Under the pieces are notes generated by a model. The model had not been told where the DNA came from. It saw only the letters and a program-made list of their open reading frames with translations, and ran no database searches. A stretch of DNA of 55,456 nt from Welwitschia mirabilis (Eukaryota; Gnetophyta; Gnetopsida; Welwitschiales). The stretch is taken from NCBI GenBank assembly GCA_051453625.1, contig JBOZIK010000001.1, positions 94,655,953 to 94,711,408 of the forward strand, in the 5' to 3' direction. A program made the translations under genes and the position numbers. Shown here one piece after another: positions 36,841-48,099 of the stretch (within the stretch, counting starts at the first letter, position 1; each line of letters begins with the position of its first letter).

Positions 36841-37580
36841 AGAGGTTGTTTGGTTTCTTCCTATTTTAACGGTATAGGAATACTGTAAAGCTTTTTTCTA
36901 TTTAAATTATAGTTTGTATATATAGAGCCTAAATGCAGTTCTAGTAAGTTGGAAAAACAAAAGATAAGGGAGAGACATAATGAAGATTAAGTAAAAGTTG
37001 AATACACTAGCCATCAAGCCTGAGAAAAAATGGTCAATAAGATTAACTTAGTTAGAAGTGAGATGAAATATAGTATTATAAATCTTAGAACACAAGCACA
37101 AGATAAACAATCAAAATAAAGTTAAGTTGCTTCTAATTAAGTTAGATTAAACAAAAAAAAAAAAAGAAATAAGCTTTGGTAGTAAACATTAAGGCATGTT
37201 GCGAAGAGGAAATGGCTTCCATGTTAAACTTTTGGAGTAATGAGAATTATATGTCTGATAATTTAGATTCAATACCTTGGGTATATTATTTTTTTTTAAA
37301 TATAAAATTGCCCTTGTAATGAAGAGCCTTGTTTATGCACCAAGATGATAACTTTGGAAAAGAAGATGAGGTGAGAAAGCACTAGTTAGGAGGAACATGA
37401 GAATTAAATAAAAGAAAAGTAAGGATTCAGAGGATGACACATTAGATCCAACATTTATGCAAATTCAAAGATAATTGGTGAGATGTGAAAAATGGTTGAT
37501 AAGAACTACGATAATGTGAAACACTATTAATCTTAAACATAGTGTATCGTCATTAACGCTTTTAGATACATTATAACAGT
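36841..37580. other. AT-rich spacer, no gene seen
   Basis: Nothing recognisable between the kinase pseudogene and the gene island. Confidence 0.5.
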
Positions 37581-37739
37581 TATAAGTTTCTAAGTGTAAT
37601 TTTATTGTTTAGTAGAAACAGCTACTAATAGAAGAGCTATTATTTTTTAAGATTAATTTTATTATTTAGTAGAAACAACTACCAATCGAAGAGTTATAAT
37701 TTTTTAAGATTAATTTTATTGTTTAGTAAAAACACCATG
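37581..37739. repeat. Tandem repeat, about 57-bp unit, 2.8 copies
   Basis: Units start near 37581, 37639 and 37696. Each contains AATTTTATT.TTTAGTA.AAACA, and the first two also CTACCAAT/CTACTAAT then GAAGAG. The second and third copies are nearly identical (TTTTTTAAGATTAATTTTAT), so part of the expansion is recent. Confidence 0.8.
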
Positions 37740-37899
37740 TATTTATGAAATATAGTTGTCTACTATGATGTTTTATTTTGTTTGCTTTTTAAGTATTTGC
37801 TTGCATGGGAATGTTAGCTTTTAAACAATTTTGAAGATATCAAAGTTGTTGGGCTTCAGTTTTTGAGATATGTGAAAACAAAACCAAGCGTTGGTAAGA

Positions 37900-39707
37900 T
37901 GATAATAATTTTTTTTTGCTTTTGTTTTTGTTTGTTGGTTGAGGGGTCCACGTGTCTGCATTTTGTCTTGAAAGCTTTGACAGAAGCAAGAAGAGGAAAG
38001 AGCAGCCAATGTCAAACTCTCCTCCTCTCCTAACAAATAAATCTTTGTCATCCATTCTCGGGAGACGCGGGGGAAGAGAGAGAGGGAGGGGAAGAGAGTT
38101 AGGTATATCGTTTCGGGAGTCGCGCGTTTATAATTTATAAAATTTTCACAGGCTTACGCCCGTCGCTGCCCAATTGCCCGTGCTTTTGACTCCGCAGCGC
38201 ACCAATGGCCCGCGACCGCAGACATTCATTCATTTGTAAACAAAGGTTTTTAATTATTCCCGAACTTTGGTCCATTCGTCATTCATGAATTGTCAAAGCC
38301 TCCGCGCACGCAAACCTTTTTCCCTGCCTTTTTACTCCAGTCATGACTCCCGACTCATAACGCTCGCCCGTGTCTTTTACGTATTTTACGTTTCTCATTC
38401 TTTTTCTAAATGTTTATCTGCGGTGAGGTGGCCCACGAGCCGTGAGGCAACGAGCCATCTGCCCTGTCGTATGCGCCACGACAGTTCTCAAATATCGATT
38501 TCTCATTGGGAGAGCTGGATTTTCGGCAATGGACTCGGAACTTCGCCTTGGAGGCGATGCGCCATGCATAATCTATTCCTTCTGTTTCATTTTTATCGAC
38601 GCGGCTGCCGGAGTGGGTGGCGAGTGTGGACACTCGAAAGTGTAAAGTTGGAGTCAGGAAACGGATGAGGCTCTGGGGAATGCGTGTCCGTTGAATTATG
38701 AAATAATTGGATGGATTAGTGGGGCTGCTCTGCCTCCTTAGAACCAGCTGTTCCTGCAACGCCCCACATTCTGCCAAGCTTAATCGCTGTTTCAGATCGC
38801 TAAGACAGGCGCCCCTGCACCTGTTAATAGTTTAATGGCTCATAGCTGTCGCGGCAGGCCACCCCGGCGTGTCTCCCGGGGAGCGCGCGCCACGTGGTCG
38901 AGGACCGCGGACGCAAAGGCATGCCCACGTTTTCGCATTCGTCACGTGGAGAAGAGTGACGTGGACGGGATAATCCAACGGCTTCCGCCATTCCGCTAGC
39001 AGTCCACTGCCCGCATTGTTCAGGTGTCGATATTTCCATTCTGACGAGGAAACGCCGGCGCAGAAACGGAGAAGGCGCAGAGAGAGATAGAGAGAGAGAG
39101 AGGGAGAGAAATGGAAATTTGGGAATTAGAAATTTAAGTAAGCGATGAATGGATGAATGGAGGGCTGTGGCGAGTGGCGAGTGGCGAAAGGCGACACAGC
39201 AGAGTGGAGATTGATGTGACAGCTTTGGCGTGGTGGGGTCGGCACAGGTGACGCATGGGTAGGAGTATCGGCGAAGGCGGTAACGATCATGGTGACGTAG
39301 GCGGCGAGTGAGAAAGTGGGAGCGCTCTGGCGGTGGCGGGGATTGGAAAGAAGAAGAGAGGAAGAGGGTGAGTGGTCTTAAGCGCTTGGATTTGGCGGGG
39401 AACGTTCATGTGGGCGCTCGACGGAACGCAGGGGTAACGGGAATGACGAAGAGGCGTCTCAGTCGTCATTTTGTTTTGTTTGTTTTGTTTGGCTGTGACA
39501 GTCAAAGGATGTAGGGGCCCTTGCCACGTCAGAGTTTTCGTTCGAGACTCAGCCGCAGGCCTCCCCCTTAAATTCACGCCTGCGGTGCCCCTCCACCAGT
39601 GTTGTTGCAGCACCTCCCCTTTGCTAGAGTTCTCATGGGTACCCAGTGCCCTTGGAGTCGCCGATCCGAACAAGTCTTCAATTTCTAATAAACGAACGCA
39701 ACAGAAA
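37900..39707 (+). promoter_or_regulatory. Promoter and 5' leader region of the HD-Zip gene, with G-box/ABRE-like sites
   Basis: GC- and CpG-rich compared with everything to its left. ACGT-core sites are present: CCACGTGTC at 37948-37956, CACGTG at 38891-38896 (within GCCACGTGGTC), CACGTG at 38943-38948, and GACGTGG at 38958-38964. Such sites bind bZIP/ABF and bHLH factors, and some class I HD-Zip genes are ABA- and drought-responsive; that this gene is too is inference. TATA-like sequences lie at 38129-38142. GA-rich tracts lie at 38065-38100 and 39079-39110. The true start site cannot be fixed, so how much is promoter and how much is leader is unknown. Confidence 0.6.
39308..39514 (+). CDS. 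Upstream ORF(s) in the leader of the HD-Zip gene
   Basis: An open frame of 68 codons ends at TAG 39512-39514, about 190 bp before the main start. An internal ATG at 39443 would give a 23-residue peptide with a basic start (MTKRRLSRH), a hydrophobic middle (FVLFVLFGC) and a polar end. A minimal four-codon uORF (ATG, two codons, stop) also occurs at about 39290-39301. It counts only if the transcript starts upstream of 39308, which is not shown. In Arabidopsis the class I gene ATHB1 is translationally controlled by a conserved-peptide uORF. Whether this peptide is related was not tested, so the assignment is tentative. Confidence 0.3.
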   Translation: MRKWERSGGGGDWKEEERKRVSGLKRLDLAGNVHVGARRNAGVTGMTKRRLSRHFVLFVLFGCDSQRM

Positions 39708-41022
39708 ATGGCATGGAGAATGAGACCAAGCATTGGCACCGGCGGTGGCGCCAGACACAACTTGCTCATGCAAAATGCTGCTGCCGTCGCTGACACTCGC
39801 CACAGAGACGCCCTTCTCGCTATGTTCAATTCCTCTGACATTGCAGGTTGTTGTTTCTTCTCTACTCTTGTTGTTTCTCCATTGCTGTATCCATTTGGAA
39901 TTGTGTGGGCTGACGCGAGGTTAATGCAGATGCCGAGGCTGCCGGCGCAGGCACTAGGCTGGGCAAAAGGCCGCCGCTATTCTACGGGATTTTGGACGGA
40001 GCATACCCTGGAGAGCAAGTGTTCAGTGACAAGTTGACAGACACTGATTCGTTTGTGCATCGCCATCATCACGTGTTTGAGAAAAAGAGGAGACTGACGC
40101 CGGAGCAGGTCCGGTCTTTGGAGTTGAGCTTCGAGAGTGAAAATAAGCTCGAACCGGAGCGGAAGATGAAGCTTGCAGAGCAACTGGGCCTGCAGCCAAG
40201 GCAGGTGGCGGTTTGGTTTCAGAACAGAAGAGCGCGATGGAAAGCCAAAGAGTTCGAACGTCTCTACGACTCCCTTAAGAGCCGTCTCGACGCCGTCGTC
40301 CAAGAGAACGACTCCCTACGGGCCGACAAAGAGCGTCTTGAGGCCGAGGTTCGCGCTTCTTTCCAAAGTTTCCCATCTGAAGCACTCCCCTCGGTCTGGG
40401 ATCTGATGCGGATGGACTTTTCTTCAAGCCTAAAACAGTGTTAATTGGTTTATGTTCGCAGGTATCGCGTCTGAAAGCGCAAATGCAGAGGCAGGAGAGC
40501 GAAGGCAGGCGTAACCTGGAGGGTGAGAACAGCAATGGCGATGGCATTGCCATTGGCATGCAGAGTAACAAAAGCAGGATCAGAGACTTCTGTCTGAGTG
40601 ACATGACGGACAAACCGGAGGCCAACCAGGAGGTTTGCTGCGCTGCTGCGTCGACGATGGCAGCGGCTGCAGCTGCAACTGCTCTTTCGTCGGCCTCGGC
40701 GGAATTGGAGATGAAAACGCGGCAGCAACATGAAACCGATAACGAATGCCTGGACGAGAACTATTCGTGCCTGCTCGACGCGAATCTCGATCAAGAGCAG
40801 CAGTACAATGAGACGCAGACGCAGGTGGCGTGCATGAACGCGTCTTCGTCGTCGTCAACGGAGGAGTATAAAATCCAACGGCCGGATGCTTTGGAGGAAG
40901 AGGAAGCACTGTACAACTACTACATGAGCAGGAGCGGCTTCGAGGACTCTCTCAGCGGCTTTCTCTGGTGTCTGCCGGATTACTCTCGGCACAACGGTCT
41001 CGGAGACACATTGCTCCACTAA
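39708..41022 (+). CDS. HD-Zip class I homeodomain-leucine zipper transcription factor (3 exons, 372 aa)
   Basis: Plant-specific DNA-binding transcription factor acting in the nucleus as a dimer; class I members bind a CAATNATTG-type site. Exons: 39708-39846, 39930-40348, 40462-41022. Introns of 83 and 113 bp are both GT-AG, in phases 1 and 0, and the joined frame is continuous for 372 codons. Residues 59-78 ([12 protein letters not shown] then YPGEQVF) match the KRP.F segment ahead of the homeodomain in ATHB1-type proteins, and GGGAR near residue 12 does the same. Homeodomain is about 97-153, with [16 protein letters not shown] and the recognition helix [13 protein letters not shown] intact. 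The zipper follows directly with heptad positions F155, L162, V169, L176, L183, L190; the usual first Leu is Phe. Intron 2 splits the zipper, as in related genes. An Ala-rich stretch lies at about 247-266. The acidic C-terminus has an aromatic AHA-like motif, [10 protein letters not shown] (351-360). There is no class II CPSCE motif or START domain. The start at 39708 has a good context (AAAATGGC). The frame is open back to 39471, but conservation begins only after 39708. Confidence 0.93.
39847..39929 (+). other. Intron 1 of the HD-Zip gene
   Basis: 83 bp. Donor CAG|GTTGTTG, a T-rich body and acceptor TTAATGCAG|AT. Splicing joins GCA-G to AT-GCC and restores the KRPP segment to frame with the homeodomain; without it, stops interrupt the frame. 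Confidence 0.88.
40349..40461 (+). other. Intron 2 of the HD-Zip gene, inside the leucine zipper
   Basis: 113 bp, phase 0. Donor GCCGAG|GTTCGC and acceptor TTATGTTCGCAG|GTATCG. Unspliced reading meets a stop at 40442-40444. Splicing continues the heptad from L183 to L190, which confirms both sites. Confidence 0.9.
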
Positions 41023-44000
41023 TCTAATGTACAAAACTCATACATACATAGATACACCTATACATATGCTCTGCATATTCCCGTCTGTGTCTCTGTTTAT
41101 AAAACCACGTAATTGTAGATCTCAATACATTGCACGTAATATTATGGTTCCCAATTGTATACAGTGGATGTCACAGAAGGAAGCTCTGTCGATGTAGCAG
41201 GAAACGTAGCAATACTTAAATTAATATACAAATCTGTATTTCGTTTGGATAAGAGTCGAGACTTGTTTTGCAACACAACGTAACGCACTCATTTAATCGG
41301 GTTGGATTTTGCGATTGATAGTTTTGTCTGGGCACCGCGAGCAGAGTCGCAGAATTGCAGAATGAATTTTGGTTTGAGTGTGAATCAGCATTCACTAACG
41401 CTTAAACGGCAAAAGGTGGCACGTAGAGCTACGGAATAACTACACAGCCGTCAAACTTGGAATGCAGAAGCGGGAAGGCAGCTGGAATCAAGGCCCGGCG
41501 CAGACCGCTGTTGACAAACATGAGGACGCATTTCATCGAGAAAGCAAGAAATCCTCCAAGAACAGACACAGGCTGCTCAGCCTCGTCCAAAATTCATGAA
41601 TCACCCTTAAAGGCCTGCAGTTCTCTCCGCTCCTCCCTTCTCTGCGTCGTGTCAGCGCAGCCTCGCCCTTGGCGTTGCCTGACATTTCCTTTACCCGTCT
41701 TCCTTTCCCCACCCACAATTAATTCGGCAACGCAACTGAGTTTCAGGATTATACTTTGCCGCAAGATATTGCACATTAGGGTTTTCGCACACATACAAGT
41801 CAAATCTGAGCAAGTATAAGCGCTAAGGCGATTATCGTCGGCAAGTACGGAGCTGAAGTGCTGTGTTTTGATTTGAGATTGTGGTGGCCAATGAAAATTG
41901 TTCATGTGGATCCTTGAATTCCACACATTGAAACCTACGATGCACGTGAATGCGCAGGCACGCTTCGTCATGCCCATCACCTCTTTATTTACTTTTCTTT
42001 TCGTTTCCGTGGCGGTACAGATTCCACGGCAAGTCAGTCGGCCACCACGGACGTCTTTGGACTTTGGTATCGCCCGCTCTGCAGCCTGCATGCTGCTGAA
42101 GCACAGTCCTGCAACCCTTAAAAAACACTAACACTGCTTTGTGCTTCCTTACACCAACACTAACGCTGCAGCACAAATATCTCGGCTCTGGTGTCCCCAC
42201 AGGCTTCCTCCTCAGTCCTCACTTGTGCTTCGCATTCATATACAACATACACACAGTGTCTAGCCCCGGAGCACTCGTCGGTGAGCATCCCAAGTGAAGC
42301 AACAGGGAAGCGCCGCCACGTAGGAAAAGGGAAGCCGTGATTTAACACCATAACAAATAAAAATGGGCGAGGATTCTTTCTCAGTGGAAGTGCAAGGACA
42401 GTAACAGTGCACAGTGGACAGTGGCAGAGCAAAGCGAGGAGAAGCAACGCTAACGCTCATACTAACAGGAGGTGGAGCAACCTGGCGAGTTGACTGGCGT
42501 AGGAACTGGGGGAGAAGGACTAGCATGTACCGTCGACAAGCCCGTCACGTCACGCACTTTTCGTCGTTGGTGGTCCACCTCCACCTCCCCTCGCCTCGCG
42601 GATGACCGACTAGGCCCAGCCTGCCTCTGCTGGCTCAGCCTCCGCCCCACAATCCAAACAAAGCCTTTTTATCGACACTGGAATCCACGAGGCGCGGATG
42701 CGGTGCTTGCACGGTCGTGGATGGATAAAATAAGCAGTTGTGAAGTATGGTGCATTGTATTTCGACATGTCAATGAGCAAGAGTTTGGGAAACTAATGGC
42801 GGAGCAGGACGGCCGCAGTGAGCAGTGACTGAGAAAGAGAAACAGCCAAGGAAATGCAGGCGGGCTGCCGGAGGGCGGCCAATGAATGGGTTATGGCTTA
42901 CTGGTCCGTCCTTCATCGGTCATTACCCACCCAAGTATACTCTCTGTTGGCAAACGCAGGAACGCTATGACATTGACACGGAGTATGTGCGTGACTGAGA
43001 AAAGGAGGGAGGCTGTCCGTAAGCGAGGCTCTGGACCACCACGCCAGAGCCGCCACGTGGCAGATTCTGCGGAAACTTCTCTTTACTTTGCTCTTTGTCT
43101 TTCAAGAGTCCGTCCGCTTTCCACTTTTCTGTTTGGCAATGTGGCGAAAAGGAACAAGCAAAGCCCAAACGCCATCGCGGGATGCTTTACGAAAGGTGCG
43201 CGCGCCCGTCCGCCCGCAATCGCAGTCAGCAAGGAGCAGTCTGCAAGTCAGGCAAGTCCTCATTCCTCAAGTACACTCCCTTTCCAAATATCAGGTATCT
43301 TTCCACACTCCCTCCTTGCTTCCCTTCCTCGCTCCTCCTCTGGTGGGCGACTGAGCCAAGCCATTGAGTAAGAGCCGGCTGCCAGTGAAACGATGACCGT
43401 AGAAAAGCCACGCGCACGGCCACAGGCATAGGCATAGGCTATGTGCAGAAGATCAGGAAAATGATGAAACTGCATTTAAGAGCCAGACGAGAGACATTTA
43501 GTTTTCTTGAACGGCAAAGGCGATGGCGTTGGTCAAGCCGGGTGCTGCGGTGGGCGCTTTTCGTTGGTTGGTTGCAGGAGAGCGAGCGAGCGATGTTTGT
43601 TTGTTTGTGGATATGGCCGAGAGGGCGGTCACACGTGGCGCTGCATGGTGACGTCGAGAGCAAAGACGCGCTTAGTACGAGAGAGGTTGGCGATGGTGGC
43701 AACGGTGGCACGCCGGCATTGGGTGCTGGGAGGGCCAAAGTGAGTAGAGCGATTCGAAGCTGGTCGGAGACGTATTTCCTGTTGGGGCATGTGTGATGAG
43801 TGACGGGTGATGGGGTGTATGGGGAATGAGAGAGCGGCATGTGTTGTGGTGTTGTCAAACATGCATGTGAAATTGGTTTCCAAGTCTAGTCAGCTTTGTT
43901 TTTTTCGTGAGATGTATAAATGGGTTCCCATGCTTTTTCTTTTTAGGGCTTCTTTAGCATGCAACTCATGCAAGGGAATGGGATGGAAGAACATGCCCAC

Positions 44001-44030
44001 TCTTTTGGATAAGAAGGAATAACTGAGGAA
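41023..44030. other. 3' UTR and CpG-rich flank of the HD-Zip gene, no second gene seen
   Basis: The first 150-250 bp after the stop are AT-richer and probably 3' UTR; no perfect AATAAA is seen, only variants such as AATACA near 41124. The remainder stays GC- and CpG-rich to about 43900 and is full of short overlapping frames on all strands, as expected of GC-rich noncoding DNA. None shows a motif or splice-compatible continuation. ACGT-core sites CACGTG occur at 43054-43059 and 43632-43637. It could be regulatory DNA or the remains of a promoter for a neighbouring gene not preserved here. Confidence 0.5.
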
Positions 44031-46433
44031 GCCCTCAGAGGAGGAGACATTATTGCTCAATTGAAATGGGTTAAAATTGCAAACATAGATACCATCTTTG
44101 TAAAAGTTTTGTCAGGACCTCCAAAAACATGGGTTGGAGGTGGACAATAGATTATGTCTAGGTTATCTGTTCGACTGAGGACTTGCCATTATAGTTACTG
44201 TTCAAAACTGTTCTCTCTTTTCTCTTGCCTTCCTTGACAAGTCCTTACCACTTGTCTCTCGCAAAGGGGTAGCTCATGGGAATCAAACAAACAACTTCTA
44301 TAAAAGACAAAGGTAAAGTGAATTACTTATCCATTGAAATTCCAAAAATAAGTTTCAAAAATTATCCATAGCAAGAATAGCAAATCATACCTTAAGACGT
44401 CATGAAAAGCACTTTTGAGAAAAAGATAATTGTTACATGTTACAAGAATTTAGATGATGCAACTCCATATATCACAACTTAAGACAAAAGAAAAGCAATA
44501 ATATTAAGCTCATCCTAGACTTGAACTAAATTCTTTTCTAACATTATGCTTCGAAATAAAGTTTAAATAATAAATGGTGTACATAGTTGCAAAAACACAC
44601 TTTCACAAAATTATAAAAGTGCTATTATAAGATAAACTAACTTTGAAATAGTATGATTGTCAGCATAAAGGTTAAAGTTTTTTGAAAGCAAAAAAAGATG
44701 TAATTGTTTTCAAGTCATTTTTTATGCAAGCTTCCTAAAGGTTAGCTACATTAAGCATGCTAGTGCACATTTCCTATGACTGAATTATGGTGGCCTACAA
44801 ACTTGTAACCATTGTAACTAATCATGGAGATATACATTGAATGTAGTAAAATGTGTAACTCTCAGTTATGAGTCTTAAAAATGTAAACACTAATCCCAAC
44901 TATGTAATCACGATTTATACATTTGCAAATAATATTCTATGATGGATTCCATAGGTTTGTGATGAGATTAGTAAAAGTCCAATATATCCTAAAACATAAA
45001 GGAAAATATTATTTTTCTAATTGTTAACTAAATCCAATAGATTATTTCATTTTGTAGTCTAATTCCATGAATGACAAGTTTCATGAAGAGTCCTTTATTT
45101 TATTGCTAATAAAAGCAGTTATAATAATTGATTTTATAAAATGTATATTTAATTTTTAATAAAATTCATGATTAAAAATTTTAGAAGGACATGAACATTC
45201 ATGTAATTTAAACCATTATAAGGGGAACAACTAACATAATCATTAAGGATTATAGTTATATAATGGAATCTTATAATGATAAAATTCATTATAATAGGTC
45301 TTTTGTTCACTCAATTTTAATAGGTCTTTTTTTCGTTTATAATTTTCATGATGATAGAATTCATTCGAATAATAAGTTGTACTTAATATAATTCCTCATG
45401 CTTTTAACAACCTAGCACATAATACTATTCCTTCATATCATAACTTTGTTGCTCCTATAGAGATGATGAAGTTCATAAGTTGCATGCCTAAAAAATCTCA
45501 AACTACTAAAAACATATTAAATATATTAATATATTTTAAGCTATATAATTTTCTAATTTGTAGGTTGGGAAGTACATAATAGAGTGATAATCACATAATA
45601 CCTTATAAATAAAGTAAAAGAATGAAAAAAATTACTATACCATAAATACATTAGATTTAGATACATAAAATTTACCAAAATAAAATATTTTATTAAAAGA
45701 TTACATGCAAAATAAATATGGAACATGTGATTTTGATTTAGTCAAAAGAGTATATAATTTAACCAATTATTTATTATAACAATTATGTTTGTGTTATGCT
45801 CAGTAGTAAATAGTAAATTATAAACATAACTAAATACTTTTTAATGAATTCATATGCTATCATAATTAATGAGAAATAAAGTTCTACATTAGTAGTTAAC
45901 TTTTCCTATATAACTAAAATTTTGGATTTTATATTTTTACTTTTATACTAAAAATATCAAAAGCATCTTATGTTTTCATAATTTTTAGACATTTGGTGAT
46001 TGATTTCTGAGCAAGTAACTGACATCATAGACATTCATCCAACTAAGTATACCACCGAACTTCATGAGTGTGGTATGGTTTTCCATAAATTAGTTTCTTT
46101 CAAACATATATAGAGGATTTTATTTACTTTTTTATTTATAAAATAAATATTTTAGTATATTCTAATTAGTTATAGGAAAATTTTCTTATTTCATTCAAAT
46201 CTATGTTACTTCTTAGATAAGCATATTTTTTAAACATTACACTTGTATAATTTTATCAAGAAGGTCTTAATCCTAATTAATTAGTACATGTGAAAATTTC
46301 TCAATCCTAATTAATTAGTACATGTGAAAATTTCTATCTTTCTTTCTTCTATCTCATTAAATATACCAAATATCTTAAAAATTATTGTTCAACTATTGTT
46401 AATAATGAATTTCTTCTAGGTAATTACATAAGG
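44031..46433. other. AT-rich spacer, no gene seen
   Basis: No coding or element signature. Short tandem duplication at 46269-46336 is listed separately. Confidence 0.5.
46269..46336. repeat. Near-perfect tandem duplication, 34-bp unit
   Basis: Units 46269-46302 and 46303-46336 are identical except for the last base. Each contains the palindromic CTAATTAATTAG followed by TACATGTGAAAATTTCT. Near-identity marks it as recent compared with other repeats here. Confidence 0.9.
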
Positions 46434-47990
46434 TGTTGTGATGGTGATATGCGCCCCTAGGCGCTATAGAGGGTGGCATCGTAGCGATGAAAGGCAATGG
46501 AGTCAGTGCAAGATAGTGTTAGAAAACGAGGTGCCCATAGAAAGGCACTAAAGAAAACAGCTAGCATAGGGAGAAAAGAACAACACATAATCGCAAAATA
46601 AAAAAGCAAAAAATGGGCATCAAAGGACAGCAAAAGTTAAAGAGGAAAAATTGTAGTCAAACACAGGAGTAGTAAATAAACACAACTTAACTAGGACACA
46701 GTGAAAGACACTCGAATTACTTGGCACAGCCGGATGGCACGACATCACAGATGAAATGAAGTTCTTAATCTCTGTTTTGTTAAAACGTTTTTTCGTTGTC
46801 TCCAGCATCGAGGGTCTCATGACGTTATATTATTAGGAAGCGAACTCATCTGTTCATAGACAAGAAGCGCCTTGGAATGTGCCTGGAAGCTTTTTTTCCC
46901 AATTAAACTCTCAAGTGGAAAGATCGATCTTTAAATTTTTCATGTGCAGAGAGTTTGTCTTACGCCTGAAGGTTTATATCTTGAGAATGCAAATATAGAC
47001 CATTGCATCATAGCTGTTGCTACTCAAATAGAGACATAAAACAAAAAAAAATCACAAGGAGATCGCCAAAGAAAAAAGTTGATCAAAAAAGAAGAGAACA
47101 GCTCGTAGAGGAAGAGCTCAAAGAGCAGCTACTGGAGAATGAAAAAGTCCAGGGTTTTTTCTCCCACTTTGCTTTTTATTTTTATTTCGTAAAGCCATTT
47201 TTTAATTAAAAAAAACGAAAGGGGCATTTGAATGTTCTTTTTAATTTTGAGTTATACATTTAAAAATCTTTAAAAAAAAAAGAAAAAGTTTTTTCTTAAA
47301 TAGGAGTTTTTCTTTAAAGCTATTAATTACGATTACATCTTATGTTTACAAAAAAAAAATTAGTATTTGTCCAGTTTAGGCATTAAATTTTCATTATTAT
47401 TGGCACCCCACTTTGCTCATTTTTCATTCTCTTAAAATTAAAAAAAAAAATTTATATTCTGAAAAAGAAAAAGAAAAGGTTTTGTTGGATTTTTATCATT
47501 ATTAAGTCCTAAATTTTTTTAAATTAGAACTCATTTATATGCATTTAAATTTTCGCTATAGGCAAAACTTTTAGGCCTAAAATAAATTGCAAGAAGATAT
47601 TACAACGTCAGGGAACTCTGTCAAAATGAAATCAATTAAATTCAGTCAAACTTAGTCAAATCAAGTTAATTCACTTCTGTCAATAAAATAGTCAAACTTC
47701 ATCACATAGTCAAACTTTGTCAACAATCTCACAATAACTTATTCAAACTCGGTCAAAGCCAGTCAAACTAGTCAAAGTTAGTCAAAATCAGTCAAATAAC
47801 ATTAGTTAAAGTAATTCTAATTTAGTCAACCACAATCAAACATAGTCAAAGTTAGTTAATTCCAGTCAAACTGGGTCCAGTTGTTAAGTTTGGTTTAAAC
47901 TCGTTTAAATCGCCGTCAAACCACTAAAGTCACCTATCATCACATAACATTAGAACTAATCCACGATTTATGGAAACCAAAAAACCTCGT
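46434..47990 (+). mobile_element. Candidate 5' LTR of the Tat-type Gypsy element
   Basis: Proposed start TGTTGTGATGG (near 46434) resembles the TGTTGTGACG start of the LTR at 667. The right boundary is set by the primer-site-like sequence at 47999. The second LTR lies outside the window, so neither boundary can be confirmed by alignment. Confidence 0.4.
47610..47920. repeat. Clustered GTCAAA repeats (W-box cores on the minus strand)
   Basis: GTCAA occurs about 16 times by eye in 310 bp, mostly as AGTCAAA or AGTCAAAC, with irregular spacing often of 10-16 bp. On the minus strand this is TTTGACT, matching the W-box TTGAC[C/T] bound by WRKY factors. It lies just upstream of the Tat element's primer site, inside the proposed LTR. 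It may be a degenerate minisatellite with no regulatory role. Confidence 0.65.
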
Positions 47991-47998
47991 AAATAGTT

Positions 47999-48018
47999 TG
48001 GCGCTAGGAGGAGAGCCC
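47999..48018 (+). other. Candidate primer binding site of the Tat element
   Basis: TGGCGCTAGGAGGAGAGCCC, about 100 bp before the gag frame. TGGCGC starts are common for primer sites of plant Gypsy elements of the Tat/Ogre type. The tRNA was not identified. Confidence 0.55.
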
Positions 48019-48099
48019 TCTAGTGGTTTTTTCAATAATTTGTTAGGTCTTTCATATTCATCTTTTCCATCGCCTTATCATAAACTTAGAATAGCCATA

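Noticed and set aside
39471-39707. Upstream in-frame Met at 39471 as the HD-Zip start
   Set aside because: The extra 79 residues are Cys/Pro-rich without family resemblance. The ATG at 39708 has better context and lies just before the conserved GGGAR segment.
39287-39841. 184-codon minus-strand frame opposite the HD-Zip leader and exon 1
   Set aside because: It is antisense to the supported exon, has no domain, and is expected by chance in GC-rich DNA.
41457-43858. Many 60-160 codon frames in 41.4-43.9 kb on both strands
   Set aside because: They overlap each other in all frames, with no motif, no splice-compatible continuation and biased GC composition.
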